Positions 35,421-47,042 of a stretch of 64,000 nt of DNA are shown here, piece by piece. The stretch lies in NCBI RefSeq assembly GCF_910594005.1, contig NC_057828.1, positions 8,444,235-8,508,234 of the forward strand, written 5' to 3'. This DNA is from Cervus elaphus (taxonomy: Eukaryota; Chordata; Mammalia; Artiodactyla; Cervidae). The notes below the pieces were generated by a model. That model worked only from the letters and a program-made list of their open reading frames with translations. It was not told the origin of the DNA and did no database searches. The position numbers and the translations under genes are program-made. Position 1 is the stretch's first letter, and the number at the start of each line of letters is the position of its first letter.

Positions 35421-35528
35421 AGATCCAGAGCGCGCGGAGGTGGTGCTCATCATACTGTCGCAGCTGCCGACGCGGGTGGCGGGTTCCAGGCCAGGCCCTG
35501 CTGGCCACAGCTCTCTCTCGGGCATCGC
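35421..35528 (-). CDS. SARG: SARG first coding exon (residues 1-35)
   Basis: The ATG is at 35525-35523, only 3 nt after an acceptor (TTGCTTCAG|GCG). The exon encodes MPERELWPAGPGLEPATRVG followed by SCDSMMSTTSARSGS and ends at 35421 with donor TCT|GTACGT. I chose this ATG because the N-terminus matches the SARG family start; a longer frame from further upstream would read through the intron. The donor is weak because the exon ends in T rather than AG. A (GGGCA)6 tract begins 41 nt into the intron. Phase 0 joins cleanly to exon 2 (RSGS|SDSS). Confidence 0.93.
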
Positions 35529-35929
35529 CTGAAGCAAGGTGCAGGGGTGGTGAAAGGGGCTCCCAGAGGGGAAGTGAAGGGAAGTGGAGAATATCCCAGG
35601 CTGGGCCTGAAAAGAGAAGAATCAAAGCCACGTGTGAGCTGAGCCAGGCTCCAGCGAGGCTCTGCCCAGGCCCTGGAGCAGCGTGGCACCCGGGACACGA
35701 AGCAAGCAGAGAGTTGGAAGGGGCCACGCTCAGCCACGCCCAGACCCCGACCCCAGCCTCACCAGGGACACCAAGCTGGACACGCACATGCAGGAGGACG
35801 GACTTAGGTGGTGCAGAAGCAGTTCAGCAGAAGGGAGCCTCCATCATTTCTCTCTCTTTTTTTCTCTGGACCAGGGAACTTAACCTAGATTTTCATTACT
35901 AGCATTGGTATTACAGGGATTAAACCTTG

Positions 35930-36125
35930 GGTTCTGGAGAGTAGCTGGATCTGGGTTCCAATTCCAGCTCCACCATTTACAGTGATGTGATTTGAGGCAA
36001 TTTACTCTGAGTCTGTTTTTCCTCATTAAATAGGGTTAATAATAAGATTAAATGAGAACAGTTAGCACAGTTTAGTTGGTAGTAAATTAGCAAATGCTTA
36101 AGGAATAAATGAGTAACTACTACTG
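35930..36125 (-). repeat. MIR SINE in SARG intron, minus strand
   Basis: tctgggttccaattccagctccaccattta and gaggcaatttactctgagtctgtttttcctcat are MIR blocks in reverse order. A further MIR-like block (cctacctcaaagggttgtcatgaa) lies at about 36232-36300, beyond a T-run. Confidence 0.7.
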
Positions 36126-36299
36126 TTTTTGTAATAAGAAAAAGACAAGATCCAACTTGGATCAAAGTAGACTGAAGCAAGGGAAACAAAAGTTTTTTTT
36201 TTTTTTTTTTAAAGGAACAAGGGCATAATAGTACCTACCTCAAAGGGTTGTCATGAATTTATAATGAGATACTCCATTTAAAACACTTTGTGCAGTGTG

Positions 36300-39200
36300 T
36301 TTGTAATTGTCAGGCCCTGTAATTGTCAGCTGCTACCATATCCACGTCATCAACATCAACGCGATGACTCCCACCACAGCCACCATCATCGCCCAAGTCT
36401 GGGAGGTGTGTGCAAGGCACCCAGTGGCTGACACAGACCTAGTTCCTCTCTCATGCATCACCCCCTCTGAGGCTGCACTTATTCCCAATGAGGTTCCCTA
36501 ATCTGTCTCGCATGAACAAGAGCAAAGTCCTAGGTGGCTTCCTTCCAACTCCAACTCGTAGGGAAAGAATGGCTTCAATTTCATTGTGCCAACAGAAATA
36601 GCAAAAGAAGGTTAGTGCCATCTATCTTCAGGAAGTCCCGGGGGTTTTCATACTCCCGTTCATGGGGAAAACTCCACCAGAGTTGGAAAGGCCAAAGGTG
36701 ACTCTCCTAAGTTAAAATGAAATTCTAGAACAATTAAGATTAAAAGACAGTTCCAAGATCAAGAAAGGACATGGGGAAAGAGTTTAGAATTAGAATACAG
36801 TTTGTTGGATTCTGAATCCATGGTTTCCTCATAGTGCTGCGTCTTATTTTCTACCATCTTTCCTACTCTCCCAGTACGAGGTGAAATGTCCTGGAAGATT
36901 GAATTTTATTTGACGTCTTGAGACTTGGGGTTTAGATTCTAGGGCAGGTTGTCTTTTCAGCCTGTACCAATAATTGCTTCCAATGCCAAAGTCAGGATTG
37001 GGCTGTGCTGGGGGAGTCAGCCTGCCAACCACCTCGAGCTGACAAGCACAAGGCCTCTCAGAGCTCCTCTCCTGCTGGGGAGGAGGCCCTCAAGTGCCAC
37101 AGGTAGGGAGGGGCAGAACAACGGAGAAGGAAGAGGGACGATCTCTTATGAGCAAGCTATGTGTCGTTCATGAGGGTCCAGAGCTTCTTAGGAGAGACAG
37201 AGGGGACCAGAGCGGACGGAGATGAAGCCCAGTGATGAATCAACACGGGTGAAGATAACTCCTGGGTTTCCTTCATGAGTTCCTTCACTAGTTCCCCATT
37301 ATCCAAAACCCCAAAGAAACAAATGTGAGAAGTCATGCGAGATGAGGTTCAGTCACCTCAGCTAGCCTCTCCATTAATGACTGACTAGGTCACTGACTTC
37401 CAGAAGTACTAACTCATTTCTAACATTCTGTAGGTTTGAGACAGACAAAGAGGATCCATCTCTCATCTCTCATCCATTAGCCCAGGCACACGGAAGGCAC
37501 TCAAAAAATGCTAGATGAAGAAACCTGTCGTTCATTCTAGAGTCTGCTGAGTTGCACGGTTGGAAGGTTGCTTTTTTGGCTTCTACACTATTACTGCAAG
37601 CTCTTTTTCAAATATTTTATTTCCCAGAATATATGTGGCTTAATGGAGTTTTGGGAAACACTTTCAGTTACAGTAACATTTATTAGCACCCAGTTGGCCC
37701 TGGGCATGCAAACTTTACTAAGACAAAGGTACTGTTTCCAAGAAGTCAGTGTAGATCCAAGGGTCTGTTTTATTGGCTCTAGCTTTCCTATCTGTAACAT
37801 TGGGGCAGTAACTGTTAAAAGTGACTCACTGTAATTAATGGAATGTTCTCTGTGAACAGATATGCAGATGCTGCCTTTTCCTTTCAGAGAAAAATTACTG
37901 CCTTGTTCTTCCAAGCACATGGCAGACTTTACAGGGGTTTGCTAGCCTCTTCTTCCTCCCAGGGCAGCCTAACACACTCTCACTTTGGAACCAAGGATGG
38001 CTTGAAGCAGCTGGAAGAGATAGAAACAATATGAACAGCACTGCTTCAAAAAACACAGCAGGGTATAGCTTATAAAGTGCTTTCAGATATGCTAATTGAG
38101 TTTTTTTTAAAAAAACTGCTAGCTTAGGCAGGATGGGATATTTTCTCCATTTGACAGCTAAGAAAGCTGGGGTTCTTTCTAACTCCCCTTCCTATGGGAA
38201 GTAGGAAATAATCCATATAACTGCATCTATGGGACAGCCTGTGGCTCCCAGCCCTTCTAGAGGGTATCACAAAGGCTTTCCACACGCAAGAGGGCCATGT
38301 ACCTAAGGAAGGACCATTGGCCACCCCTGACTAAACACTGAAAACCCCAGTAACATCCTCTTTTGATTCAACTTTATGCATCCAGGCCAGCTTTTTGTCC
38401 CAACGACAGATATTTCCAGCGTAAAGAAATGACATCAACTGCCGCTGACTCTCAAGTAAGCACAACAGAATCACCAGAGATTAACCTGGGCCTGAAACCA
38501 AAGCTGAATGAGCCCCAATGTGCTTGCACCTCCCTTCCACACCTAGTGTTCTGATCCCAAACGTCTGAACCGTGAAGATGCCTTCTCTTCTTCCCACTCC
38601 CTCTCCTTCCCTCACCAGGCTGACCTGACCTGGATGCTGCATTTCCTTCCACCAACTTTACAACCTTGAAACTTGTGGGCTGTTTCAGGGCAGCCATTGA
38701 AACCTGAGGTATTTCTACTTGATAAGCGGAGCAACAGGCAAAACACTCAAGGTGAGAGTTTGGTATCTTTGAACACTTGACCTCTTTGGGCAGCTTGAGG
38801 GGAGAAAGGAATGGATTAAGAGATGTGCACAGCCTGTATCAGCGTCACCCGTGCAAAGGCATATTAAATATTAACCACTCCCTGAAGCCAACCAAGCCTT
38901 GGAGGAGAGTAAAAAAAATGGCATGTGGCATTCTGGCATCTGGACGGGGTGGGGTGGGAAGAGGGCTCCAGCCCAGTCCTGTTTGGCTCCTCTGTACCTC
39001 CCGAACAGTCTGAAGGCTCCCTGGTCACCCTCCTCCCATGAAACCACCCCCAAATCCTCTAAGAACTCATCTCTCTCCCTAGTGGTCAAAGAGGTTTCCT
39101 ATCTCCAGGTCTCCAGGTCTCCTGCTGACCAGTCAAGTGTGCCTTGGACTGGAGAACATCCTAAGGAGGCCAAGAAGACTAAAAGTTGCGCTGTATGCGT

Positions 39201-40050
39201 ATCTCTCTCCACAAGCACATGTGCAGGTTTCCATGTGAGTTTAGGCAATTATATAATTGCCTCTTTCACCAGTAGATTTGAGGGAGAGTGGGGTGGAAAC
39301 ATCCCCTGTGCAGAAGGGCTTTGCTTGACATTACAGCTCATCCTTACTGCTGACAAGGTCACCATCTATGGCAGCCCTCAGTCAGTGAGCTTGGCGGGCT
39401 GGTTCTGGGGTGTGGGCTGAGCTAGAGCCTAAAGGTTCCGGTGCCAGGAAGAAGCCCAATCCAGGGCTTGCGTGCCAGGCTCTGGGATCCTGGCACTAGA
39501 TCTTCCCACTTCCTTTTTCTGGAAGCAGGAGGAAAAGGCGTCAAGTTAAGGAACAGAGTGTTAACTCCCACAAGCTAGAGGATGGAGAGCTGACTTGTTA
39601 CTCTGACTTGACTTCTACACCCAGTGTCCGTGTGCGGGGAACACTGCCGCACACACTGCCAACAGGACACCTGAAGGAACGCAATGCAAAACCACGGCAC
39701 TGGTCTGGTTCTCCTCTCTGGACCCTGCCACGCTGCTTCGGCCTGAACCCCTCTCGGAATTCCTACTAGACTTGACATGCTATGGTGAAGTATTAACGTG
39801 GGTGGGGCCCTGGCACAGCTGAGTAGCTTCCAGTTTGCCAGTCCTTGTGTCTATTAACAGGCAAAGTAAGAAATTTAATGAGGTTGAACTCAAATAGGCT
39901 TGACTTTGCAACTAGATTATCCGTGGGCTTCCAAAGATGAGCTGGTAACCTGACTTGGAGTTTTTCCAATGTAACCAAACCTCACATCGCCTTACAAACA
40001 ACCTAGCATGGCTCACACCTTACACACCCTTCCACAAGGAGCGCCTTTAT
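36300..40050. other. SARG intron 1, mostly unique
   Basis: No exon-like frame or young mobile element is recognised. Frames of 60-170 codons (for example 38899-39420 plus) show no domain. The stretch lies between the inferred non-coding first exon and the first coding exon of SARG. Confidence 0.55.
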
Positions 40051-40056
40051 CGCGCG

Positions 40057-40096
<40 letters not shown>
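40051..40096. repeat. (CG)7(CA)16 dinucleotide repeat, Z-DNA candidate
   Basis: An uninterrupted alternating pyrimidine-purine tract of 46 bp whose left third is pure CG. It lies about 650 bp inside the inferred SARG intron 1. Alternating CG/CA of this length is a classic left-handed Z-DNA former under negative supercoiling, and it is probably a hypermutable microsatellite. Confidence 0.95.
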
Positions 40097-40102
<6 letters not shown>

Positions 40103-40483
40103 CTTTTATTTAAATAAAGATAGACATTGAGTTGATAAAGCTATGGGAAAATTTCCTGTTAGAAATGCAATGGAAAACCAAAGCACTTTTCCTCCCCTGG
40201 GCGATTTTCCATTTCTACTCCGTCTACTCCAACTATTCTCTTCCAAAATCACAACTCAATTTCAATTGCTCAGAGATGGAAATTTCTAAAGCAAACCTGT
40301 TTTCTTTTCTTGTTGCCTGCACAATATGCTTTACCCAACCTAACTAAACAGGCAGATGAAAAAAAAAAAAAAAAGCATCTCAGCCCCGGTCTCCAGAAAA
40401 GCACTCCCGCCTCCAGCTATCAACCTACTCCGGTGCACTACTGGATTCAGAGAGTCGAGGAAGAGAGAGGAAAGTCCCCCAGT

Positions 40484-40520
40484 TGCGTTATAAAGGGCTC
40501 AACTCTGTAGCTCTGGCTTC
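40484..40520 (+). promoter_or_regulatory. Possible TATA-type core promoter, plus strand
   Basis: gcgttataaagggctc places a TATAAA at 40489-40494. About 20 bp upstream is ggaaagtccccc, resembling an NF-kB site. About 60 bp downstream a donor-like string lies in gctgcagagtaagc. Transcription would run antisense to SARG exon 1. No open frame follows, so the product, if any, would be non-coding. Speculative. Confidence 0.25.
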
Positions 40521-40708
40521 CACGAAGACCCCGACTCCTGCTGCAGAGTAAGCAATAGTTGGTTAGTAATTAACTCACCTTCAATGGGCGGGTGACTGAA
40601 GAAAGGAAAAGAAGAGAATACCCTCGTATTGCAAAGGGCAGAGACGGAGACAGAGACAGCGTGCCCGGTCTCCTACTGTTTTCTTCTTTTGACCTCTTTC
40701 TGACTTAC

Positions 40709-40970
40709 CTGGACAGGTAAAGGCTTCATCCGCGCGGCCTCACCCCGCCCTGCCCGACTCCCAGCCAATCCCAGGCCTCCCTCCCCACGTCCGCTTCCAG
40801 CTGTTTCCCCGGGGAGGGCGCGGGCGGGGCGGCTCGCTTAGCCAATCGCCTCTGGCCCCCTTTCCCTAGCCGAGAGCCAGTAGCGAGCCTTTAAGCCCAG
40901 ACGAGGGCCGGAAGGAGGAGCCGCTGGTTTGGGCCGAGGCTTGGACGAGAGTAGGCATGTTATCCCTTTC
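40709..40970 (-). promoter_or_regulatory. SARG: CpG-rich SARG promoter and inferred non-coding first exon
   Basis: About 250 bp of CpG-rich DNA, a sharp contrast with the surroundings. It contains two CCAAT strings (near 40765 and 40841) and GC-box-like ggggcggctc and gggcggggcgg. On the minus strand it is followed by a near-perfect donor, CCAG|GTAAGT, at 40709/40708. The gene then needs only the acceptor at 35529 to reach the ATG. The transcription start inside this tract cannot be placed by eye. Exon 1 would be purely 5' UTR. Confidence 0.6.
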
Positions 40971-40999
40971 AGGTATCTTGATACAGAGAAACACAGTCC

Positions 41000-41660
41000 A
41001 GTGGGCAGTGTGCGTTTCCGTGCGCCTGTTTGAAACTTGAGTTTCTATCTGTAACTGCCTTCTACGCCTCGAAGTAGTCCCCTGAATTCTTTAAAGTAAA
41101 AATCCTTTGTCTTTTCCAGTCTTTCAGAGTCACTGTCGTCCTTAAGTGTTTTCCTAGCGGCTCCACTTAGGACCACGGATGAAGGCGTCTAAGGACAGGG
41201 ACGCTGGCGCTGAGACCCCGTGACAAAGACCTTCTGGGGGAAATAAAACTGTTTTCTCTCTCAAGAGGTCCCTATTCGGAGGGGAAAAGGGAACGGACAG
41301 CCTGGAAAGAGAGAACATGTACGCCGTCCTTTGGGTCTCTGGTCTTTTAGCTGTGTGTGGAAGGTAGCAATGAATATGAAGAAATAAAAACGAAAGAAGC
41401 TACCAATCAGTTCTGCAACTCGTATCTCCTTCCAATGGCAGATTTCTGGCACCTGTAGTTAAAACATCCGGAAGAAAGTAGGGCGAAGACACTAGGCGAA
41501 AGAATCCAAAGCTTTCAGGAAGGAATCTTCCTCCAGAAATGGCGATCACTTTCACCAGATATACCTTTTGCGTGCAAACTGGATTTTCCTGAATATATGT
41601 TATCTTCGATACCAAAGGGCAGGAAGAAAAATTAAAATCAACGCACATAGTAATTGCCAA
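41000..41660. other. Unique sequence upstream of SARG, no gene recognised
   Basis: Flanks the CpG-rich promoter on its distal side. No coding frame or mobile element is seen. It may contain further regulatory sequence, but nothing specific can be named. Confidence 0.5.
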
Positions 41661-41664
41661 CATT

Positions 41665-41870
41665 TTGTTAAGCTCTTGCTATGCATTGGGAATTGTGCTG
41701 TGCTAAGCATTTTCATACATCATTTCATTTATTCTTTATTTGAAAAGTAGGCACTACTAATATACTAATTTTTACAAAAAGGAGAAATGACTTGCTCAAG
41801 ATTATGTAGCTACGGCATGGCAGAGCACGGATTTCAACTTAGGCAGTATGACGTCGTTTGCCTTGTATCA
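41665..41870 (+). repeat. MIR SINE, plus strand
   Basis: gctcttgctatgcattggg, then ttttcatacatcatttcatttattc, then gacttgctcaagattatgtagct and cacggatttcaac follow the MIR order. Confidence 0.75.
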
Positions 41871-44089
41871 ATACGATGCCAATCAGTCTGTATTTTGGAG
41901 AAAAATCCTAAGTAGGAAACGTGAAGTACACAGATAATGTGCAGGTCTAATTCTAATAACTAGATTCACCCTTCTTGCCTCATTTCTGTCTTGCAGCTGT
42001 TCCTGTCCTTTAGAACAAGAATGACACACGGCTTTCATCTTTTCCCTGTGTGATTTCTGCGGTTGTGATCATTGCAGAAGGGCAGTGATCATGGGGCTAA
42101 CTTATAGAAAAGGCAGGCGGGACTAGTGAGGAGAAAGGAGGTTTGCGGAAGCCTGGAATAACTCAGCACCTGTCAGTGCATGTGAATAGCAGAGCTGACC
42201 GAGCATTTAGTCAGCTGACCGATGATCTCTCCTCCTGATGTGTCATTCAAATATGTATGATGTCATAATACTAACAAAACAGGAAGGACATCTCCAACTC
42301 AGAAGTTCAATGCAACCAGAGTAACACCCAAGGATTCAGTCACTGAAGCTGATCCAGCTTCATAGATGTGTGGTTTGAACATTTGCTAAAAAAAAAATGA
42401 ATTGACTTATGAGCATTAACCTCAAAGATAAGAGGAGGCACAGTCTTGTTTGTGAACAGTTTTTCAGTTTATAGTAAAATTAGAATAATTAGGAAGAGCC
42501 CCTATCTTTTCCCAGGTAGAAGTAGGGACATAGACAAAGTGATCTTACTATTGCTCTCTTTCCTTTTTTAAAAAAATTTCTTTTTGAAAATTATGAAATA
42601 TTTCAGATACTTTGGCATAACAGACAGCACTGTACCTAATACCCAGTTCAAGAAATAGAACATTAACATTACAGTTGAGGTTGCTTATAAACTTTGCTCC
42701 TCCTTCCTGCCTCCTCAAAACAGACATACACTCCAGCTGAAACAAATCGCTATTCTGATTGTGGTGTTTTTCATTCTCCATATCTTTAAATGTTTTCCTT
42801 GGAATCTTGCTTGATTTTTCTTTGCTTTCTTTACTTTGGTGCAGGAGAAATATCAGGTCTCTGAGTTTCCAAGAGAATGGGGAAGGAGGCCTGGACTATG
42901 GGAAAGAGAGGATTTCCAAAGTTAGAAGCACCTGAGAGACTTAAGGCTCCATGGTTGATGTAGGTCATCACTTGAGAGGAGCGCATGCTGTTTATTTGTA
43001 TGTGAATTCCTGTTTGATGACCTGACTGTGGAATCTAATTACAGTCCAGCTCACCTGACTCATCGGTCTCCTCACTCCTCCGTCCTTGCGTGTTGATGCA
43101 GTACAGTCATCTTCTCGACTGTCAGAAACTTGTTTATTTCCTTTTTCAGTATAACCTCCTCTTTGAGGAAAATCACTCTTTCCTCTTTGGGCTCATTATA
43201 AAGTTGGGCTTTCTGTAAAACACAATGGACCTCCATCTAACCATTCATGATACTTACCTATTCACATTACAGCCACATCCTAGCAATGCCTTTCTTCTCC
43301 TTTTCTCTCCAAAGGAAAAAAAAAAAAAAGAAGTCACTTTGAGCTTGTGTTATCACCTACCCTAGGAAACACTGGGTGCCCACTATGTTCACAGTATAGG
43401 GCACAGTACTACATGCCAGGTCTCTGAAAGAACTTCTGTTGGGGAGAGGGAAGGTTTTATTCCTCAAGTAGTAGCTAGAATTTGCTTTCAAGAGAAAATA
43501 GTTGGGAAAGGATTCAGATGAGGATGATTATAATTTGGCTATGAGCCAAGGACTTGATAGCAAATTCCATGTGGAATTAAGGGATCAAGTAGATCACCAA
43601 GTTCTCACCAAACTGATATTAGTGTTAAGCCTGAAATAATTAGATGGGAGCTAAAAGGCATAATTAAGTGGATTCGGATGAAGTTTTGAAATGACTTAGT
43701 TGTTAAGTAATTGCTCATAGTAACTTTTTTCCCGCTTGGCCCACCTACTATGAAAACTTAGAGGATTCAGTAGTCCTTTTCTTCCCAGGACTAATAAAAG
43801 TTTGGGGGCTGAGATCATCCAGTAGCATCAGTGAGTTTTGTAAGGAATGTCAAATCTTAACATGTTCGAAATGGAACCTGTCTTAGCTCTGGCCTCTCTA
43901 CTCTATCCCCACGCCAGCTCATTGCCTCACCCAGACTCAGTACTTCAAACCGTCCCCTATATCTCCTGTGAGATCACTCTCATAGCTGCCTGTGGCGCTT
44001 CTCCACTCTGACCAGGACTTGGCTCTCTGTAGGATCACAGACCACTACAGATGGAGAAACTGCAGAAGCTCCTTGTTTCCTGTCTCTCA
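41871..44089. other. Intergenic, no gene recognised
   Basis: AT-rich unique sequence with small homopolymer runs (A13 near 43317-43329). A block at 42560-42790 looks like an old interspersed repeat that I cannot name. No exon or RNA gene is supported. Confidence 0.5.
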
Positions 44090-44400
44090 TTTTATAAAGG
44101 CACATTTGAACGGTCATTCCTCTGATTAAGATACTTTGGGGTATGGTTCATAGCTTTCAGAATGAAATTCAAGGTCCCTGTTGGGCATAAAAAGACCCTC
44201 ATAAGCTGGGCCTGCATGCTTTTCCCACCACATATTCATCCATTTTCTTTATTATAGTCGCATCTAATTTTTCTGAAACTGTCCTCCTTTCAAGGCTGCT
44301 GGCCTGCACCCTTTGCTTGGACGCATTCCCACCCTGTTCTCCTGGGTTACTCTCAGCCTTCCTTCAGGGTTCAGCCCAAGCACCATCTTTTGGAATAGAA
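44090..44400 (+). repeat. L2 LINE fragment, plus strand
   Basis: ggtcattcctctgattaagatac, then atgaaattcaaggtccctg, then agaccctcataagctgggcctgc, then tctcagccttccttcagggttcagccc follow the L2 3'-half order. Diverged ancient copy, ending before the L2 3' terminus. Confidence 0.7.
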
Positions 44401-45154
44401 TGTTGGGTGCTGCTTCATTGTAATCTGTTAACAAAATGAACATTATCTCTTGATTTAACCCTCTAGGATGTAATTGTCCTCTTTCTCTCGATGAAAAATT
44501 TGAATTGATGATATTTTACATTGCAATAATTTAAAACATATCTGGCAATGGGCTGACCGATTTCCATTATCTTTCTTAAAATGCTTCTAACTTTCTTTAT
44601 GTTCTTCATTTATTATTATAGATATCTATATTGAAAAATTGTTTAATAAATAAGAGATATCAGGTTTATCAGTATTTACAAAGAACTGTAGCTTAAAGCC
44701 ATATTCAACCTTGGACAGTGTTAGGGAGCATAAATTGATAATATTTGGATCTCCCAGCAAGCTCTTAATAGCTCTACACAAAATCATTTGTTGAAATTGT
44801 CAATTTAAGAATTTATTTTGCTTCTCAAACTTATTATTCTTGGAATACTTTTCACAGAATTTGCATTAAGTATATTATAACTGTAATACAGTAATATTTA
44901 TTTTTTTCATTGTTAGCAGTACACAGGGCCATGGAATACATACTTATATTATGGTGACAGTTATCAGACAGATAGATGGATTAGACTGTAACCATTTCCC
45001 TCTGATCTGCTAGTGTCTAGGTACTCAGAAATGTAAACTTTAACTTTCTACTCCACATGTTAGAATTTTCTGCTCTTGCTTTTTTTTTTTTTTTTTAATC
45101 ATTGGATTCCTTGAAGTCACTAACATCTCTTCACAAGAAGGTCAGCGTTGCGGA

Positions 45155-47042
45155 TCAATCAACATGGTAGAGTAGGAGGATGGGGAACCTCCCTCCCCTT
45201 GTGAACACATCAAAAATAAATGTACATGTGAAGCACTTCTCTCTGAAAACTGACTGGGAGCTGGCAGAAAGATTTCTGTAAACCAAAGCTGTAAGAGAGA
45301 TACACCCATAATCAGATAGGAAGGAAGAAAAAGTGATCATGTTGGAACTTGTGCCCCTGGAAAGGGACTCAGGGGGAGAGGGAGATTATGCAGGCAGAGA
45401 CCCACCTTGGGGAGTAAGCGGTTTGGGCCACAGACTGGGCACCCCAGTCCTGGGGTCCTCCCCAGGGGAGACGAGACCCCTTGGCTGGTCATAGTAACAG
45501 TGGGACTAACAGGAGGGCTGAGGAAAGCCTGAACCCTACTCTTGAGGAGTGCATGCATGCTGGCTTGTCCTCAAGGCAGAGTTAATAGGATGGAATGAAG
45601 ACTGTCCTAGTGATTGCTGGGTTTCCTCTGACCACTTCAGCACTTGCTCCAGCCTGAGTCAAGTGAATGGTTCAGTCCTGCTTACTCAATGTTGCAGCTT
45701 GGCACAGTCACAGAAAGAAGAAGAAAAGCACAAGCACATGGATACTAAATAACTTGCTACTTAAAAACTAGTGGATCAATGAATATATCAAAGAGGAATC
45801 AGAGAATCGTTTAAGATAAGTGAAAATGGAAGCAAAGCTTTCCAAGATCCATGAGATGCAGCAAAAACGTTCTAAAAGGGAGGTTTATGATGATATAGGC
45901 CTTTCTCAAGAAACAAGAGAAAATCTCAAAGAAACCTACCATCTAAAGGAATTAGAAAAAGAACAAGAAGCCCAGAGTCAACAGAAGAAAAGAAATAATA
46001 CAGATTAGAGAAGAAATAAATAGAGATCCCAAAACAATCGAAAAGATCAGTGAAATTGAGCTGTTTTTTTTTTAAGATACCATTGATAAACCTCTAGCCA
46101 GAGTCATCAATAAGAAAAGAGAGAAGACTCAAAATCAGAAATATTGGAAGACTATTGGAACAAAATGAATTGTTATATACTGATGAATTGGACAACCTAG
46201 AAGAAATGGACAAATTTCTAGAAACATATAACCTGCCATGACTGAATCAAGAAGAAACCGACAATTTGAACAGACTGATTATTAGTAGTAAAATTGAATT
46301 TGTAACCAAAAACAAACAAGCAAACAAACAAAAACCTCCTAGCAAACAAAAGTCCAGGACTGAATGGCTTCACAGGGGGAATTCTACCAAACATATAAAG
46401 AAGAGTTAATACCTATCCTTCTCAAACTACTAAAAAAAAAAAAAAAAAAAAAAAAATTTGAGGAGAATGGAACACTCCCAAATTCATTCCATGAGATCAA
46501 ATCTAGTTTCTGACACCAAAACCAGACAAAGACAGTATAAAAAAGAAAATTACAGGCCAATATCTCTGATGAATATAGATGCTGAAATCATCATAAAAAT
46601 ATTAGCAAACCAAATCCAACAATATATGAAAGGATCATACACCCTGATCTACTGGGATTTATTCCAGGGTCACAAGAATGGACAATATTCACAAATCAAT
46701 CAGTGTAATTCATTACATTAACAAAAGGAAGAATAAAAATTACATGATCATCCCAATAGATGCAGATAAAGCATTTGACAAAAGTCAACACCCATTAATG
46801 ATAAAAATGCTCATCAAAGTTGGTATAGAGGGAATATAGGTCATCATCTAACACCATATTCAACAGTGAAAAGTTGACAGCTTTTCTTCTAAATTCAGGA
46901 ACAAAACAAAGATGCCCATTCTCACCACTTTTATTGGAAGTCCTAGCCACAGAAATCAGACAAGAAAAAGAAATAAAAGGAATCCAAACTGGGAGGGAAG
47001 AAATAACACTGTCACTATTTGCTGGTGGCATGACACTATATA
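45155..47042 (+). mobile_element. Older L1, plus strand, upstream part
   Basis: It starts with an L1-like 5' block (caacatggtagagtaggagg). From about 46070 it carries ORF2 RT sequence: the DKPLARVINKKREKTQNQKY block, then ENYRPISLMNIDAEII, and near 47020 the active-site box read as FAGGM instead of FADDM. An A-run of about 25 at 46432-46456 sits inside the RT coding sequence. ORF1 and the endonuclease appear mostly deleted or unrecognisable. The copy is interrupted at about 47043 by a BovB and resumes at 49521. Confidence 0.8.

Noticed and set aside
35264..35902. Plus-strand frame of 212 codons and overlapping minus-strand frames of 172 and 98
   Set aside because: GC-rich region around the SARG first coding exon with frames in several phases; only the 35-codon exon fits splice sites and family.
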